From Syntrophobacterales bacterium (GTDB lineage Bacteria; Desulfobacterota; Syntrophia; Syntrophales; UBA2210), in the NCBI GenBank assembly GCA_021163105.1, contig JAGGXJ010000017.1, positions 1-45,793 on the forward strand: DNA of 45,793 bases, in the 5' to 3' direction. Shown piece after piece: positions 1 to 8,190 of the stretch (positions are counted from its first letter, which is position 1; every line of letters starts with the position of its first letter). Both the position numbers and the translations under genes were made by a program. A model generated the notes under the pieces. That model was not told the DNA's origin. It saw only the letters and a list, made by a program, of their open reading frames with translations, and did not search any database.

Positions 1-941
1 CTGGTAAATATAATCCAGTGATATTTTTCAATGTTCTTTATTGCCCGATCCAGATCTCCATAATCTTCCGGCGGCACAATCCTGATGGTCGGAAAGGGGA
101 TAACCCTGGCACCTTCATCACGCAGAAGCGCCACAAATTCATCTGATTGTTCCTCCGGTCTCGTGATAACAATGCCCTTCCCGAACAACGGCTTCTTTTC
201 AAGCCAGCTAAGCCGTTCTCTCATACTGACCACATCGCCCACGACAAATACGGCGGGAGGTGAAAAGTCCTTTTCCTCCACCAAGGCAACTATACCCCCG
301 AGCTTTCCCGTCAGGGTTTCCTGATCCGGGGTTGTTCCCCATCGGATCAGCGCCACGGGAGTATCCGGGTTTCTGCCATTTTTCATGAGATTGGAGGCAA
401 TCTGTGAGAGATTTCTTACACCCATAAGAAATACAATGGTTTCAATAGTGGATATCTTTTTCCAGTCAATGCGGCTTTCAGCCTTGTTGGGATCTTCATG
501 CCCCGTTACAAAGGCAAGGGTAGAGGTAAATTTTCTGTGTGTAAGGGGTATTCCGGCATAGGCGGGAACAGATATCGCCGATGTTATGCCCGGCACTATT
601 TCAAAGGGTACCCCCGCCTCTTGAAGAACTTCGGCCTCCTCGCCTCCCCTTCCGAATATGAAGGGATCTCCCCCCTTAAGCCTGACCACTGTATTTCCTT
701 TTAAGGCCTCTTCCACAAGTATGCGGTTCAGGTTTTCCTGGGATATATTGTGATGTCCCCCTATCTTTCCAACGTAAATAAGCCGCGCGTCTTTTCCGGC
801 GCGCCGCAATATCTCTTTTCCCACAAGATAGTCATGCACCACCACATCCGCCCTGCTCAGGCACTCTATCCCTTTAACTGTTATAAGACCGGGATCACCG
901 GGCCCCGCACCTATTATATATACCTTTCCGGGTTTTTTCAT
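1..941 (-). CDS. cobA-hemD: Uroporphyrinogen-III C-methyltransferase / uroporphyrinogen-III synthase fusion (partial, 3' end outside window)
   Basis: About 313 residues are visible before the window edge. The first ~245 residues are a SAM-dependent uroporphyrinogen-III methyltransferase: the N-terminus reads [19 protein letters not shown], followed by the DVVVHDYLV and [19 protein letters not shown] motifs of the SUMT family. This makes precorrin-2 for siroheme or cobalamin. From about residue 250 the protein continues as a HemD domain ([15 protein letters not shown]), which closes hydroxymethylbilane to uroporphyrinogen III; it is cut by the window start. CobA-HemD fusions are common in Clostridia and deltaproteobacteria. 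The start at 941 is preferred because GAGA lies just upstream; an in-frame ATG at 965 lacks a Shine-Dalgarno. hemC lies 138 bp upstream on the same strand, so the two probably share a transcript. The fusion is certain; the length of the HemD part is not visible. Confidence 0.93.
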   Translation of the reverse strand, partial: MKKPGKVYIIGAGPGDPGLITVKGIECLSRADVVVHDYLVGKEILRRAGKDARLIYVGKIGGHHNISQENLNRILVEEALKGNTVVRLKGGDPFIFGRGGEEAEVLQEAGVPFEIVPGITSAISVPAYAGIPLTHRKFTSTLAFVTGHEDPNKAESRIDWKKISTIETIVFLMGVRNLSQIASNLMKNGRNPDTPVALIRWGTTPDQETLTGKLGGIVALVEEKDFSPPAVFVVGDVVSMRERLSWLEKKPLFGKGIVITRPEEQSDEFVALLRDEGARVIPFPTIRIVPPEDYGDLDRAIKNIEKYHWIIFT

Positions 942-1060
942 ATTAGTCTCTTTATCCGTTTCCATATCACGCAGGGACAGGCACTATTTGTAACTGTTCG
1001 GGTTATTGGGTTCAATTATTAGTCGACTATTAGCTAAAAGGCTAACCGCCAACAGCTTCT

Positions 1061-1082
1061 TTAACCGTGAACCGCGAACCTA
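1061..1082. repeat. Short run of the 7-bp-period intergenic repeat
   Basis: Read on the minus strand this is AGGTTCG, CGGTTCA, CGGTTAA: three units of the degenerate heptamer also seen at 18896 and 41993. It straddles the end of hemC. Function unknown. Confidence 0.5.
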
Positions 1083-2030
1083 CGCAGTTACGTATATTTC
1101 ATCCAGAACAGCTCGCCCGCCTCTGGATAATATATTCTCCGCCAGGGTGTTTCCCATATCTTCCCAGTCACCACTGTTTCCCCTGATCTCGTCAGCAATC
1201 ATTAATATTCCATCAACACTCCCTACAAGACCCTTAATGGTCAGGCGATCTTCATGCTTCATGGCGATGCCTGCTATCGGCACCTGACACCCTCCTCCAA
1301 GACGTCTGAGAAACGCGCGCTCGGCGGAGATTTCCACCACGGTATCCCGGTGGTTAAGCGGAGAGATGAGATCCCCTGTTTTACTGTCATCCTCCCTCAG
1401 CTCTATCCCCAGAACCCCCTGCCCTGCCGATGGCATCATAACTTCAATCGGGATATACTGGGAAATCTCTCTGCCACGCCCCATTCTCTTCAGCCCGGCA
1501 GCCGCTATAATTATTCCATCAAGGTTTTCCGTTACAATCTTTTTTATTCTCGTGTCTATGTTGCCACGAACGGGAACAATCTCTATTTCCGGCATCAGGT
1601 TTTTGATCTGCATCCCCCTTCGCAGAGAACCGGTACCCAACCTTGCCCCTTTGGAGAATTCCTCCATTTTCGTGCCTTCTCTGGAAATCAGCACATCTCT
1701 CGGATCTTCTCTCTCCGGTATGGCTCCTATCATCAGACCATCCGGGAGATCCACCGGTACATCTTTCATGCTGTGAACCGCGATGTCTATATCTCTCCGC
1801 AGCAAGGCCTCCTCTATCTCCTTTACAAAGACTCCCTTGCCCCCGATCTCCGACAGGGAAACATTCTGCATTCTGTCTCCGCGCGTCTTTATTGGAATAA
1901 CCTCCACGGACATATCCGGATAGATACTCTTCAGACGATCCGAAATCCAGTTCGCCTGTACAAGCGCAAGGTCACTTCCACGTGTGCCTATTAGTATCTT
2001 CTTGATCTTACGCCTCCTTTTACCCGCCAC
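1080..2030 (-). CDS. hemC: Porphobilinogen deaminase (hydroxymethylbilane synthase)
   Basis: Condenses four porphobilinogens to hydroxymethylbilane, the substrate of the HemD domain encoded next door. Visible hallmarks: IGTRGSDLALVQA at the N-terminus, HSMKDVP with the catalytic Asp (Asp90 in this numbering), LGTGSLRR, and GGGCQVP with the Cys (Cys248) that holds the dipyrromethane cofactor. Length (316 aa) is normal for the family. The only standard start is GTG at 2030, which has no good Shine-Dalgarno. A perfect AAAAGGAGG sits inside the reading frame at 2013-2021, six bases before an ATC codon (2004-2006) that aligns with the Met of the usual family N-terminus MKKILIGTRGS. The true start may therefore be ATC at 2006, giving 308 aa. 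Function is certain; the start is not. Confidence 0.96.
   Translation of the reverse strand: MAGKRRRKIKKILIGTRGSDLALVQANWISDRLKSIYPDMSVEVIPIKTRGDRMQNVSLSEIGGKGVFVKEIEEALLRRDIDIAVHSMKDVPVDLPDGLMIGAIPEREDPRDVLISREGTKMEEFSKGARLGTGSLRRGMQIKNLMPEIEIVPVRGNIDTRIKKIVTENLDGIIIAAAGLKRMGRGREISQYIPIEVMMPSAGQGVLGIELREDDSKTGDLISPLNHRDTVVEISAERAFLRRLGGGCQVPIAGIAMKHEDRLTIKGLVGSVDGILMIADEIRGNSGDWEDMGNTLAENILSRGGRAVLDEIYVTA
2013..2021 (-). promoter_or_regulatory. Strong Shine-Dalgarno inside the hemC frame
   Basis: AAAAGGAGG on the minus strand, followed by CGTAAG and then ATC AAG AAG ATA. The spacing fits initiation at the ATC codon rather than at the GTG upstream of it. Confidence 0.6.
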
Positions 2031-2110
2031 CCGCTCAAGTCCGGGTACTGAATACGATATTCCGTTTAACGGAAAAATACGGACTTTCGAGGAAAGACTT
2101 CAATCAGGTA

Positions 2111-3109
2111 TCATAACACCTGACATATCCTGGAAAATTCGGTCAGATTCTCTTCTTCACCAAGAGCAACCAGCTTATCCCCTAATTCTATTACATAAGA
2201 GGCCACCGGATTGAATACCATCTTTCCGGATTCTTTCTCGACGGCTACTACGATTAAGCCGTGCTCTTTTCTCAGCCCTGACTCCTCCAGGTTTTTACCT
2301 ATGACTGGCGAATCTTTACAAACATCCAGTTCTTCCATCCGGAGCGCGAGGCTCTGCCTTCCCGTGGTAAGCTCTATAAAGTCCAGCATGGCAGGCCTCA
2401 GGATAGCCTGAGACATCCTCATCCCGCCCACCCTGTAAGGCGATATGACCCTGTCCGCTCCCGCGTTCAGCAATCTGCGTTCCGAGGTGTTGTCTTCAAA
2501 TCTGGAAAGTATGTATATCTCCGGATTCAGTTCCCTTGCCGCCAGAACAACATAGAGATTATCCGCATCCGTTGGAAGAGCGCAGACAACACCCCTGGCC
2601 ATCTTTATCCCCGCGTCCAGCAGGGTTTTATCCTCCGCCGCATTACCGTTTATGTAGGCAAAACCACTGTCTTCAATATCCTGTATTACATCCGATTTAT
2701 TGTCCACAACGACAAACCCGACATTTTCATGAGCCAGCTCCTCGCAGACAAGATTGCCTATCTTCCCGCAACCGCAAACAATATAATGATTTCTCATCTT
2801 TTTTATTCGTTTCTCCAATTTACCCCTCCCTAATATCTTCTTCAAACGCCCTTCCATGAAGCTTTCCATTATCATTGCAACGGTATAGGCCATAGCGCCC
2901 ACACCAAAGACGATAATGAAAACCGCGAACAACTTTCCCATCGGTGTTACCGGGTAAAAATCACCAAAACCCACTGTACCGAGGGTTACTATTGTCGCAT
3001 AAAAAGAATTCGATAGGGACCATCCTTCCAGGAAATGATATCCCACGGTTCCCGCAAGAGTTATCAAGAATAGAAAGGAAAAAGCGATTTTGACCTTGCG
3101 CGTTACCAA
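2111..3109 (-). CDS. Two-TM potassium channel with RCK (TrkA-N/TrkA-C) domain
   Basis: MthK/Kch-type K+ channel or ligand-gated K+ efflux protein of the inner membrane. Residues ~7-28 form the first membrane segment, the pore helix is followed by the selectivity filter TVGFGD (about residue 45-50), and a second segment runs ~59-83. The cytoplasmic part has a Rossmann RCK/TrkA-N domain beginning HYIVCGCGKIG (~108) and a TrkA-C domain from about residue 250. The start is TTG at 3109: the frame is open upstream only to the stop of the preceding gene and has no ATG or GTG there. The N-terminus fits the family from this codon. A GGGAGA lies about 11 bases upstream. Ligand and physiological role cannot be read from the sequence. 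Confidence 0.88.
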   Translation of the reverse strand: MVTRKVKIAFSFLFLITLAGTVGYHFLEGWSLSNSFYATIVTLGTVGFGDFYPVTPMGKLFAVFIIVFGVGAMAYTVAMIMESFMEGRLKKILGRGKLEKRIKKMRNHYIVCGCGKIGNLVCEELAHENVGFVVVDNKSDVIQDIEDSGFAYINGNAAEDKTLLDAGIKMARGVVCALPTDADNLYVVLAARELNPEIYILSRFEDNTSERRLLNAGADRVISPYRVGGMRMSQAILRPAMLDFIELTTGRQSLALRMEELDVCKDSPVIGKNLEESGLRKEHGLIVVAVEKESGKMVFNPVASYVIELGDKLVALGEEENLTEFSRICQVL

Positions 3110-3163
3110 CGTAAGATTTCTCCCATCTCCGTCTTTTTGGGAAAACCCATCTTTGGATGGAAA

Positions 3164-4090
3164 TTATTTGCTATTTACGGCTTTTATACCTGCAAGCTCA
3201 ACAAGAAATTCACTTGCCTTCCCGGCAGGCATTATAAACGCCAGCATAAAAGGAATATTTGCACCCGGTTCTATGTCTGCATTGGAAAATTCTCTTCCGT
3301 AAGGATTGGAGAGCTCTTTCACGATTTCTTTATCGGTCAACCCTTTCAGCTCGTCATCCGTAAGTATATTTCCGCAGTTAGATTCTTCTTCGGCAAGAAT
3401 GTCGCCTGATGAATCGAGTATCTTACCTTTGACTCTTATATCGGAAACCGCGCATTTATTGTTATTCACAGCAAATCCTTCAATCACCATAATGTCTCCG
3501 GCAACCCAGTTTTTCACAAATCGTTCCTTCACATTTATCAGGTCCACACCCAGTCCTGACAAACATTCATCGGAAATGTCCTTGTTCTTTGTTCCAATGA
3601 GCTTCTCCACCCCGGGCAAAATCCCTATGAATTTTTCTACCTGTGGCAAAATCCTGTTCAAAATTCCCTCTACTGCCCGAGGTGAAGTCCACAAATAAAT
3701 CCCCCCTGACAGGAGGATAACCAGTATGAGAAAGATCGCTGTTTTCTTGCCGGGTGATCGGGGCTTTTGTGCTTCCTTTTTTGAAGCTTTCGCATTGCCT
3801 ATGATCTCACCGATATCACCATCATCTTCTTCCTGCTCGTTCCGCACATCATTTTCCGCTTCAACCTCCATGAAAATCCTGTCTATATCTTCCGCGTTCT
3901 TTTCGTGCGCTTTCTCATGGATCCCCTCTTCCGGCCCCGCCGAACCTGTCGATAAAACGATCTCCGTCAGGGGATTTTCCTGAAAGAAAACCGCATCGCA
4001 GTGACTGCATCTGACCCATATCCCCTCGCCATCTATCTGCGATTTATCAAATCTGTATTTTGTTCCGCACTTTTTACATTGGATAATCAC
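3164..4090 (-). CDS. Zinc-ribbon (MJ0042-type) DUF3426 membrane protein
   Basis: The N-terminus is an MJ0042-type zinc finger: IQCKKCGTKYRF followed by VRCSHCDAVF, two CxxC pairs 20-25 residues apart. Next comes an acidic, low-complexity linker (~residues 55-115), one membrane segment (IFLILVILLSGGIYLW, ~125-140), and a C-terminal region typical of DUF3426 (ending around LAGIKAVNSK). The architecture implies a cytoplasmic zinc ribbon and an extracytoplasmic domain. Biochemical function is unknown; such proteins are frequent in proteobacteria and deltaproteobacteria. The start is GTG at 4090, preceded by GAGGAG, which overlaps the end of hpt (gap 5 bp), so the two are translationally linked. 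Confidence 0.82.
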   Translation of the reverse strand: MIIQCKKCGTKYRFDKSQIDGEGIWVRCSHCDAVFFQENPLTEIVLSTGSAGPEEGIHEKAHEKNAEDIDRIFMEVEAENDVRNEQEEDDGDIGEIIGNAKASKKEAQKPRSPGKKTAIFLILVILLSGGIYLWTSPRAVEGILNRILPQVEKFIGILPGVEKLIGTKNKDISDECLSGLGVDLINVKERFVKNWVAGDIMVIEGFAVNNNKCAVSDIRVKGKILDSSGDILAEEESNCGNILTDDELKGLTDKEIVKELSNPYGREFSNADIEPGANIPFMLAFIMPAGKASEFLVELAGIKAVNSK

Positions 4091-4095
4091 AACCG

Positions 4096-4620
4096 CTACT
4101 CCTCAATCACGTAAATGTCCGGCAGACACCGGAACTTTTCGTCAAAATCAAGCCCGTATCCTACAACAAATCCCTCGTCCAAATCAAATCCCACATAGTC
4201 CGCGTCGATTGCGATTTCTCTTCTGTGTTTCTTGTCCAACAAGGTACATATCCTTATGGAAGCCGGCGCTCTCTTCTTAAGCCTTTCCCTCAAAAATTCC
4301 ATTGTGATTCCGGTATCTACTATATCTTCCACGATAACCACTTCTTTTCCCTCTATATCTGTTTCTATCTCTTTTGTAACGGTTATCTTCCCTGGACTCA
4401 CCAGCCCGGACCCGTAACTCGCCAGCCTTACAAAATCGACACTGTGCTGTACCTTCAAGTACCGCGCGAGGTCCGCCAGAAAAATAAAGGCTCCCTTGAG
4501 GACAGCTATAAGCACAACTTCCTTTCCTTCAAGATCGCGCGAAATCGCATCGGCCAATTCTTTCACACGCCGATCGATAGTTTCTTTTGAATAGAGGATC
4601 TTTTTTTTCAACGTTTCCAC
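4096..4620 (-). CDS. hpt: Hypoxanthine phosphoribosyltransferase
   Basis: Purine salvage: transfers phosphoribose from PRPP to hypoxanthine/guanine. The PRPP-binding motif VVIVEDIVDTGIT is clear (about residues 94-106), preceded by the flexible-loop region and followed by YVGFDLDEGFVVGYGLDFDEKFR, the C-terminal base-binding part. Length 174 aa is typical. The start is GTG at 4620 behind AAAAAGAG. It is followed at 5 bp by the DUF3426 gene. Family identity is certain; the exact base preference (hypoxanthine versus guanine) is inferred. Confidence 0.94.
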   Translation of the reverse strand: METLKKKILYSKETIDRRVKELADAISRDLEGKEVVLIAVLKGAFIFLADLARYLKVQHSVDFVRLASYGSGLVSPGKITVTKEIETDIEGKEVVIVEDIVDTGITMEFLRERLKKRAPASIRICTLLDKKHRREIAIDADYVGFDLDEGFVVGYGLDFDEKFRCLPDIYVIEE

Positions 4621-4671
4621 CGTATGCTCTTTTTATATAATATCACGCCAATAAGACAACTCCCAAGTCTG

Positions 4672-5487
4672 TTACATGGCATCCGCCTTATAACAGGCTA
4701 TAAACTCTTCTATATTTTCCCGGATGATCTCTTCACCCTTTCTGAGTTCTTCGAGTGTTCTGAATTTTGAAGTGAGACTCAGAAATATCTTGTCGAACTT
4801 TGACCTCTCACATCCAAGGTCATCGTAGTCGATGTGACTTATCATATATTGTGAACCGTCGAAATAGTATTTTCCGAAGCGGTTCGTATCCGTTGATCGG
4901 AAAGGCCAGGAAATTTTCAATGAAAAAAAGTTGAGGGCGATATCCCTGAGCCTGCCTTCAAACCTGTCGGGACGGGGAGCCTCATATATGCCTTCACTTA
5001 TAAATCGAAAATACTCTTTTACCAAGTCTATATCGGTGATGCACAGGCCGTAAAGATACCAGTCATCAATAATCCTGATCATGGAAAGCTTCTCTTCACA
5101 GGATATAAAGTGGTAGCTGGGGCACAAGTGCCCATCACACAATTCCTTTCCATAAAATGAGACATCTCTCATATCCACCCCGTCGTTCCGAAGGGGGTGC
5201 AGGAGACAACCAACTCTTTTTTCCTCCTCGTCAAGAAACCCTATGTATTCACAACAGTATATTACCTCATAGAGTTTCCGGCTGGGCTCAAGCTTCTTTA
5301 TCCTGTCCGAGAAGGCCTTCAGGTCAGCCCTCTCTTTAACCGTCTCACAAAATATTCTTGTCCTGTTTCTCAGTCTCTCGACCAGTGATTCCCTCGTGCT
5401 GTCAGCATAATTATATAAACCGCAACAGGCTCCGCAGGATTTACCTGAATCCGGCTGACACAGATGAATAAATTTTTTTTCTTTCAT
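4672..5487 (-). CDS. YkgJ-like cysteine-cluster protein (putative metal-binding, function unknown)
   Basis: 271 aa, cytoplasmic, no signal peptide or membrane segment. The N-terminus holds CQPDSGKSCGACCGLYNY, matching the CxnCxxCC signature of the YkgJ/UPF0153 zinc- or iron-chelating family. Further cysteines follow at IYCCEYIGF, VGCLLHP and LCDGHLCPSYH, giving about nine Cys in the first ~150 residues, enough for a bound metal or Fe-S centre. The rest is rich in charged and aromatic residues and was not recognised. ATG at 5487 is chosen over the TTG directly before it. The gene starts a minus-strand run with hpt 51 bp downstream and is divergent from gltX. Confidence 0.7.
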   Translation of the reverse strand: MKEKKFIHLCQPDSGKSCGACCGLYNYADSTRESLVERLRNRTRIFCETVKERADLKAFSDRIKKLEPSRKLYEVIYCCEYIGFLDEEEKRVGCLLHPLRNDGVDMRDVSFYGKELCDGHLCPSYHFISCEEKLSMIRIIDDWYLYGLCITDIDLVKEYFRFISEGIYEAPRPDRFEGRLRDIALNFFSLKISWPFRSTDTNRFGKYYFDGSQYMISHIDYDDLGCERSKFDKIFLSLTSKFRTLEELRKGEEIIRENIEEFIACYKADAM

Positions 5488-5591
5488 CAACTACACGTTA
5501 TCTTTTCCCCGATTGATGTCTTTATATATAGTAGAGCTGCTTGAAAAAGCAAGGATGATATACCGATTATTACCCCTCGCGGGCAGTAGAT

Positions 5592-5633
5592 TTACAAGAA
5601 TCAGGCTTGTAATCTGGCAAAAAAAATTATACT
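5592..5633 (+). promoter_or_regulatory. Possible gltX promoter with inverted repeat
   Basis: A perfect 7-bp inverted repeat (TTACAAG, 7-nt loop, CTTGTAA; 5592-5612) is followed by TATACT at 5628-5633. TTGTAA at 5607 would be a poor -35 with only 15 bp spacing. It could instead be an operator or the tail of a transcript. Weak evidence. Confidence 0.25.
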
Positions 5634-5701
5634 AACATACCTGAGAAGATCTTTGACAGATATCATAAAATATCAAGATTTAAATAAACAGGAAAATTAA
5701 A

Positions 5702-7147
5702 ATGCATAAAAGCAGTAATCAGGTAAGAGTAAGATTTGCACCCAGTCCGACAGGATATCTTCATGTCGGGGGGTTGAGAACGGCGCTGTTCAATTATTTG
5801 TTCGCGCGCAAACATGGTGGAAAATTTGTCCTGAGAATAGAGGATACGGACCGAAAAAGAGCTATCTCCGGCGCTCTGGAGAAGCTCACCACCACATTGA
5901 AAAAAGTCGGACTCCAGTATGATGAGGGTCCTGATATCGGAGGGGATTACGGGCCTTACATACAATCTCAACGAACGGACATCTATAAAAAATACACCCG
6001 GAAGCTTCTGGATTCCGGAAATGCATACTATTGTTTCTGTTCCGAGGAACGACTGAATAATCTGAGAGAAGAACAGCGGAAAAGAAAGATGCCGCCGATG
6101 TATGACGGCAAATGCAGAGACCTGTCAAAGGATGAAGTCAAAAATAACCTGGCACAGGGGATGCCTTTCGTCATACGCCTGAGATATCCCAGAGAAGGAA
6201 AAATTGTTTTCGACGATGTTGTGCGCGACAGGGTCGCCATTGACAATTCCATGATTGACGACCAGGTTCTTATAAAATCCGATGGATTCCCCACCTACCA
6301 TCTCGCAAGTGTGGTGGATGATCATCTCATGAAGATCACTCACGTGATACGCGGAGAGGAATGGCTTTCCAGTGTTCCTAAGCATATCTTCCTCTACAAA
6401 TCCTTCGGATGGGAGATACCTGTATTCGTTCATCTTCCCCTGTTGTTGAATTCCGACAGGAGCAAGCTGAGCAAACGTCAGGGAGATGTCTCTGTTGAAA
6501 GTTATCTCCAAAAAGGATACCTCCCCGAGGTGATGCTGAATTTTATCGCGCTTCTCGGTTGGCATTCGGCGGACGACAGAGAGATATATTCCCTCGGGGA
6601 GCTGGAAGATGCGTTTTCACTGGACAGGATTAACAAGGCCGGGGCAGTATTCGATATAGAAAAACTGAACTGGATGGGGGGACAGTACATAAGGAATCTT
6701 GATGTGGAATACATCGCCAATCAGTCAAGGCATTTCTTTAAAGAAACCGGCATGGATATAAGTGATAATGACAAATATCTGAAAGTAATCAATACCGCGC
6801 GTGATTATGTCTATTGCCTTGCCGATATTGTGGAACACGCGAAGATGTTTTATGAAGAGATGGTTTTCTCGGAAGAGGACCGGAAACTGACCGAAGAGGA
6901 AAACTCTCAAAAGATCTATTTATACTGGCTTGAGGGGCTGAAGAAGAAAACTGTGTGGAAGCCCGAAGAAATATCCTCGCTGATAAAACAATCGATTAAT
7001 GATCTGGGCATAAAGGGGAAAAACTTCTACTTTCCCATCCGTCTCGCCCTTTTCGGGAACTGCCACGGTCCGGACATTCCGACTCTCATAGATATACTGG
7101 GAAGGGATGAATCCATAAAAAGGCTAAAAACCTGCCTGACCCGGTAA
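5702..7147 (+). CDS. gltX: Glutamyl-tRNA synthetase
   Basis: Charges tRNA-Glu. The class I signature is intact: FAPSPTGYLHVGGLRTALFN (HIGH variant HVGG), LRIEDTDR, a zinc-binding insert YCFCSEERL...YDGKCRDL with the Cys-x-Cys...Tyr...Cys arrangement, and KLSKRQGD (KMSKS variant, ~residue 250). The C-terminal ~170 residues are the anticodon-binding domain. 481 aa is a normal length. ATG at 5702 follows AGGAAAA. It is transcribed alone, divergent from the YkgJ-like gene and convergent with the small membrane protein gene. Whether the enzyme also charges tRNA-Gln cannot be decided here. Confidence 0.97.
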   Translation: MHKSSNQVRVRFAPSPTGYLHVGGLRTALFNYLFARKHGGKFVLRIEDTDRKRAISGALEKLTTTLKKVGLQYDEGPDIGGDYGPYIQSQRTDIYKKYTRKLLDSGNAYYCFCSEERLNNLREEQRKRKMPPMYDGKCRDLSKDEVKNNLAQGMPFVIRLRYPREGKIVFDDVVRDRVAIDNSMIDDQVLIKSDGFPTYHLASVVDDHLMKITHVIRGEEWLSSVPKHIFLYKSFGWEIPVFVHLPLLLNSDRSKLSKRQGDVSVESYLQKGYLPEVMLNFIALLGWHSADDREIYSLGELEDAFSLDRINKAGAVFDIEKLNWMGGQYIRNLDVEYIANQSRHFFKETGMDISDNDKYLKVINTARDYVYCLADIVEHAKMFYEEMVFSEEDRKLTEEENSQKIYLYWLEGLKKKTVWKPEEISSLIKQSINDLGIKGKNFYFPIRLALFGNCHGPDIPTLIDILGRDESIKRLKTCLTR

Positions 7148-7209
7148 TCTCTGCATTAATTCAGGCAAGGTAAAAATGAAGATGCGGATATCGTCGTCAT
7201 CCACACAAT

Positions 7210-7401
7210 TTATTTTCCCCCTCCGGATTTTTTCTCAGAGATACTGTTTTTCTTTTCTTCTTTGTTTTTATTTATAATCGAAAGGGTAACAACAATTATT
7301 ACAACTCCGATCATCACGCTTATCTTGTCCCCGGACCAGAGACCGTAGGCAAGATCCGCCATACCCAGACCCATGAAAAAGGTAAGAATAGATTGATTCA
7401 T
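7210..7401 (-). CDS. Small membrane protein of unknown function
   Basis: About 63 aa. Two hydrophobic stretches (TFFMGLGMADLAYGLW and ISVMIGVVIIVVTLSII) are followed by a lysine-rich tail ending EKKSGGGK, which predicts two membrane helices and a positive cytoplasmic C-terminus. No family recognised. ATG at 7401 is preceded by GGGGAG at 11-12 bases; an in-frame GTG at 7410 would put that Shine-Dalgarno too close. It lies downstream of, and may be co-transcribed with, the Nim-like gene. Confidence 0.5.
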   Translation of the reverse strand: MNQSILTFFMGLGMADLAYGLWSGDKISVMIGVVIIVVTLSIINKNKEEKKNSISEKKSGGGK

Positions 7402-7449
7402 ATTCGTCACATCTCCCCTGTATGCTTATCAATTAAGAATCTCATAAAT

Positions 7450-7923
7450 TTAATATCCTGAAACCTTTCCCTTCATATCCTCAATATCAACCCTTATCAT
7501 TGTAACCTTGGAAATATCGTCCTCGATAAAATCGAACACTCCTTTAGAATAATTCCCCATTATTATTCTCAATGCCTCACGTTTTGATTCTGAATCTTTT
7601 ATAAACGATACCTTCCCAAAGCCAACAACGCTCCTGTATCTGAAACTCCATTTACAGGGAATCTCTCCGGAGACAAGTTCCTGATCCACATCCATTTCGA
7701 AAGATACATTACGGTTGTTTCTAAAAATCTCCAGTTTTCTACCCTGCGAAGCGGAATGAAAGTACAGATTCCCACTCTCATACCCGAAACAGAGCGGGAC
7801 AATATAGGGACGGTCTCCTTCGCACATGGCTAATCTGCATACGTTTGCCATCTGCATGATTTCTTCAATATCTTTCACATTGTCTCTTTCCCCGTCTTTT
7901 CGTCTCATCACAGTTTCTCCCAT
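7450..7923 (-). CDS. Pyridoxamine 5'-phosphate oxidase-like flavoprotein (NimA/FMN-binding family)
   Basis: 157 aa split-beta-barrel flavoprotein. Features match the 5-nitroimidazole reductase-like (Nim) group: MRRKDGE near the N-terminus, VCRLAMCEGDRPYIVPLCFGYESGNLYFHSASQGRKLE, then YRSVVGFGKVSFI and a C-terminal MIRVDIEDMKGKVSGY. Such proteins bind FMN, F420 or heme; the real substrate is unknown. ATG at 7908 (residue 6, before RRKDGE) is an attractive alternative start because GGGAGA lies about 6 bases upstream and family members begin there. Nim-like annotation does not by itself mean nitroimidazole resistance. Confidence 0.82.
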   Translation of the reverse strand: MGETVMRRKDGERDNVKDIEEIMQMANVCRLAMCEGDRPYIVPLCFGYESGNLYFHSASQGRKLEIFRNNRNVSFEMDVDQELVSGEIPCKWSFRYRSVVGFGKVSFIKDSESKREALRIIMGNYSKGVFDFIEDDISKVTMIRVDIEDMKGKVSGY

Positions 7924-8190
7924 TAATAACCGGTATTATTTCCCCGACAGTAACTGCTCCCGCAGTAAATATCAATATGAACAAGCGCCCCCTAACCGCC
8001 CCGAGATTTTCGGCACCGGAAAGAGATCTCTGAGCTTTTTAAATATTGAAAGACATCCCGCAAGAACTTGTTCAGCAATGGTTGAATGTAAATAATTCGA
8101 TTTTTCTATAGTATTTTAGTATGATAGTCAAATCTGTTTTTTATGGAAAATTAATAAACTAACACACCAAACAAAAAAAAGAGTCGTAAA

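Noticed and set aside
1254-1994. 246-aa plus-strand ORF
   Set aside because: Antisense to hemC, which has complete family motifs; the antisense product has no recognisable composition or start signal.
5653-5682. TTGACA upstream of gltX as a promoter
   Set aside because: No acceptable -10 hexamer 16-18 bp downstream.
7450-7923. Nitroimidazole resistance gene
   Set aside because: Family resemblance to Nim proteins is general for small FMN-binding split-barrel proteins; no basis for a resistance claim.
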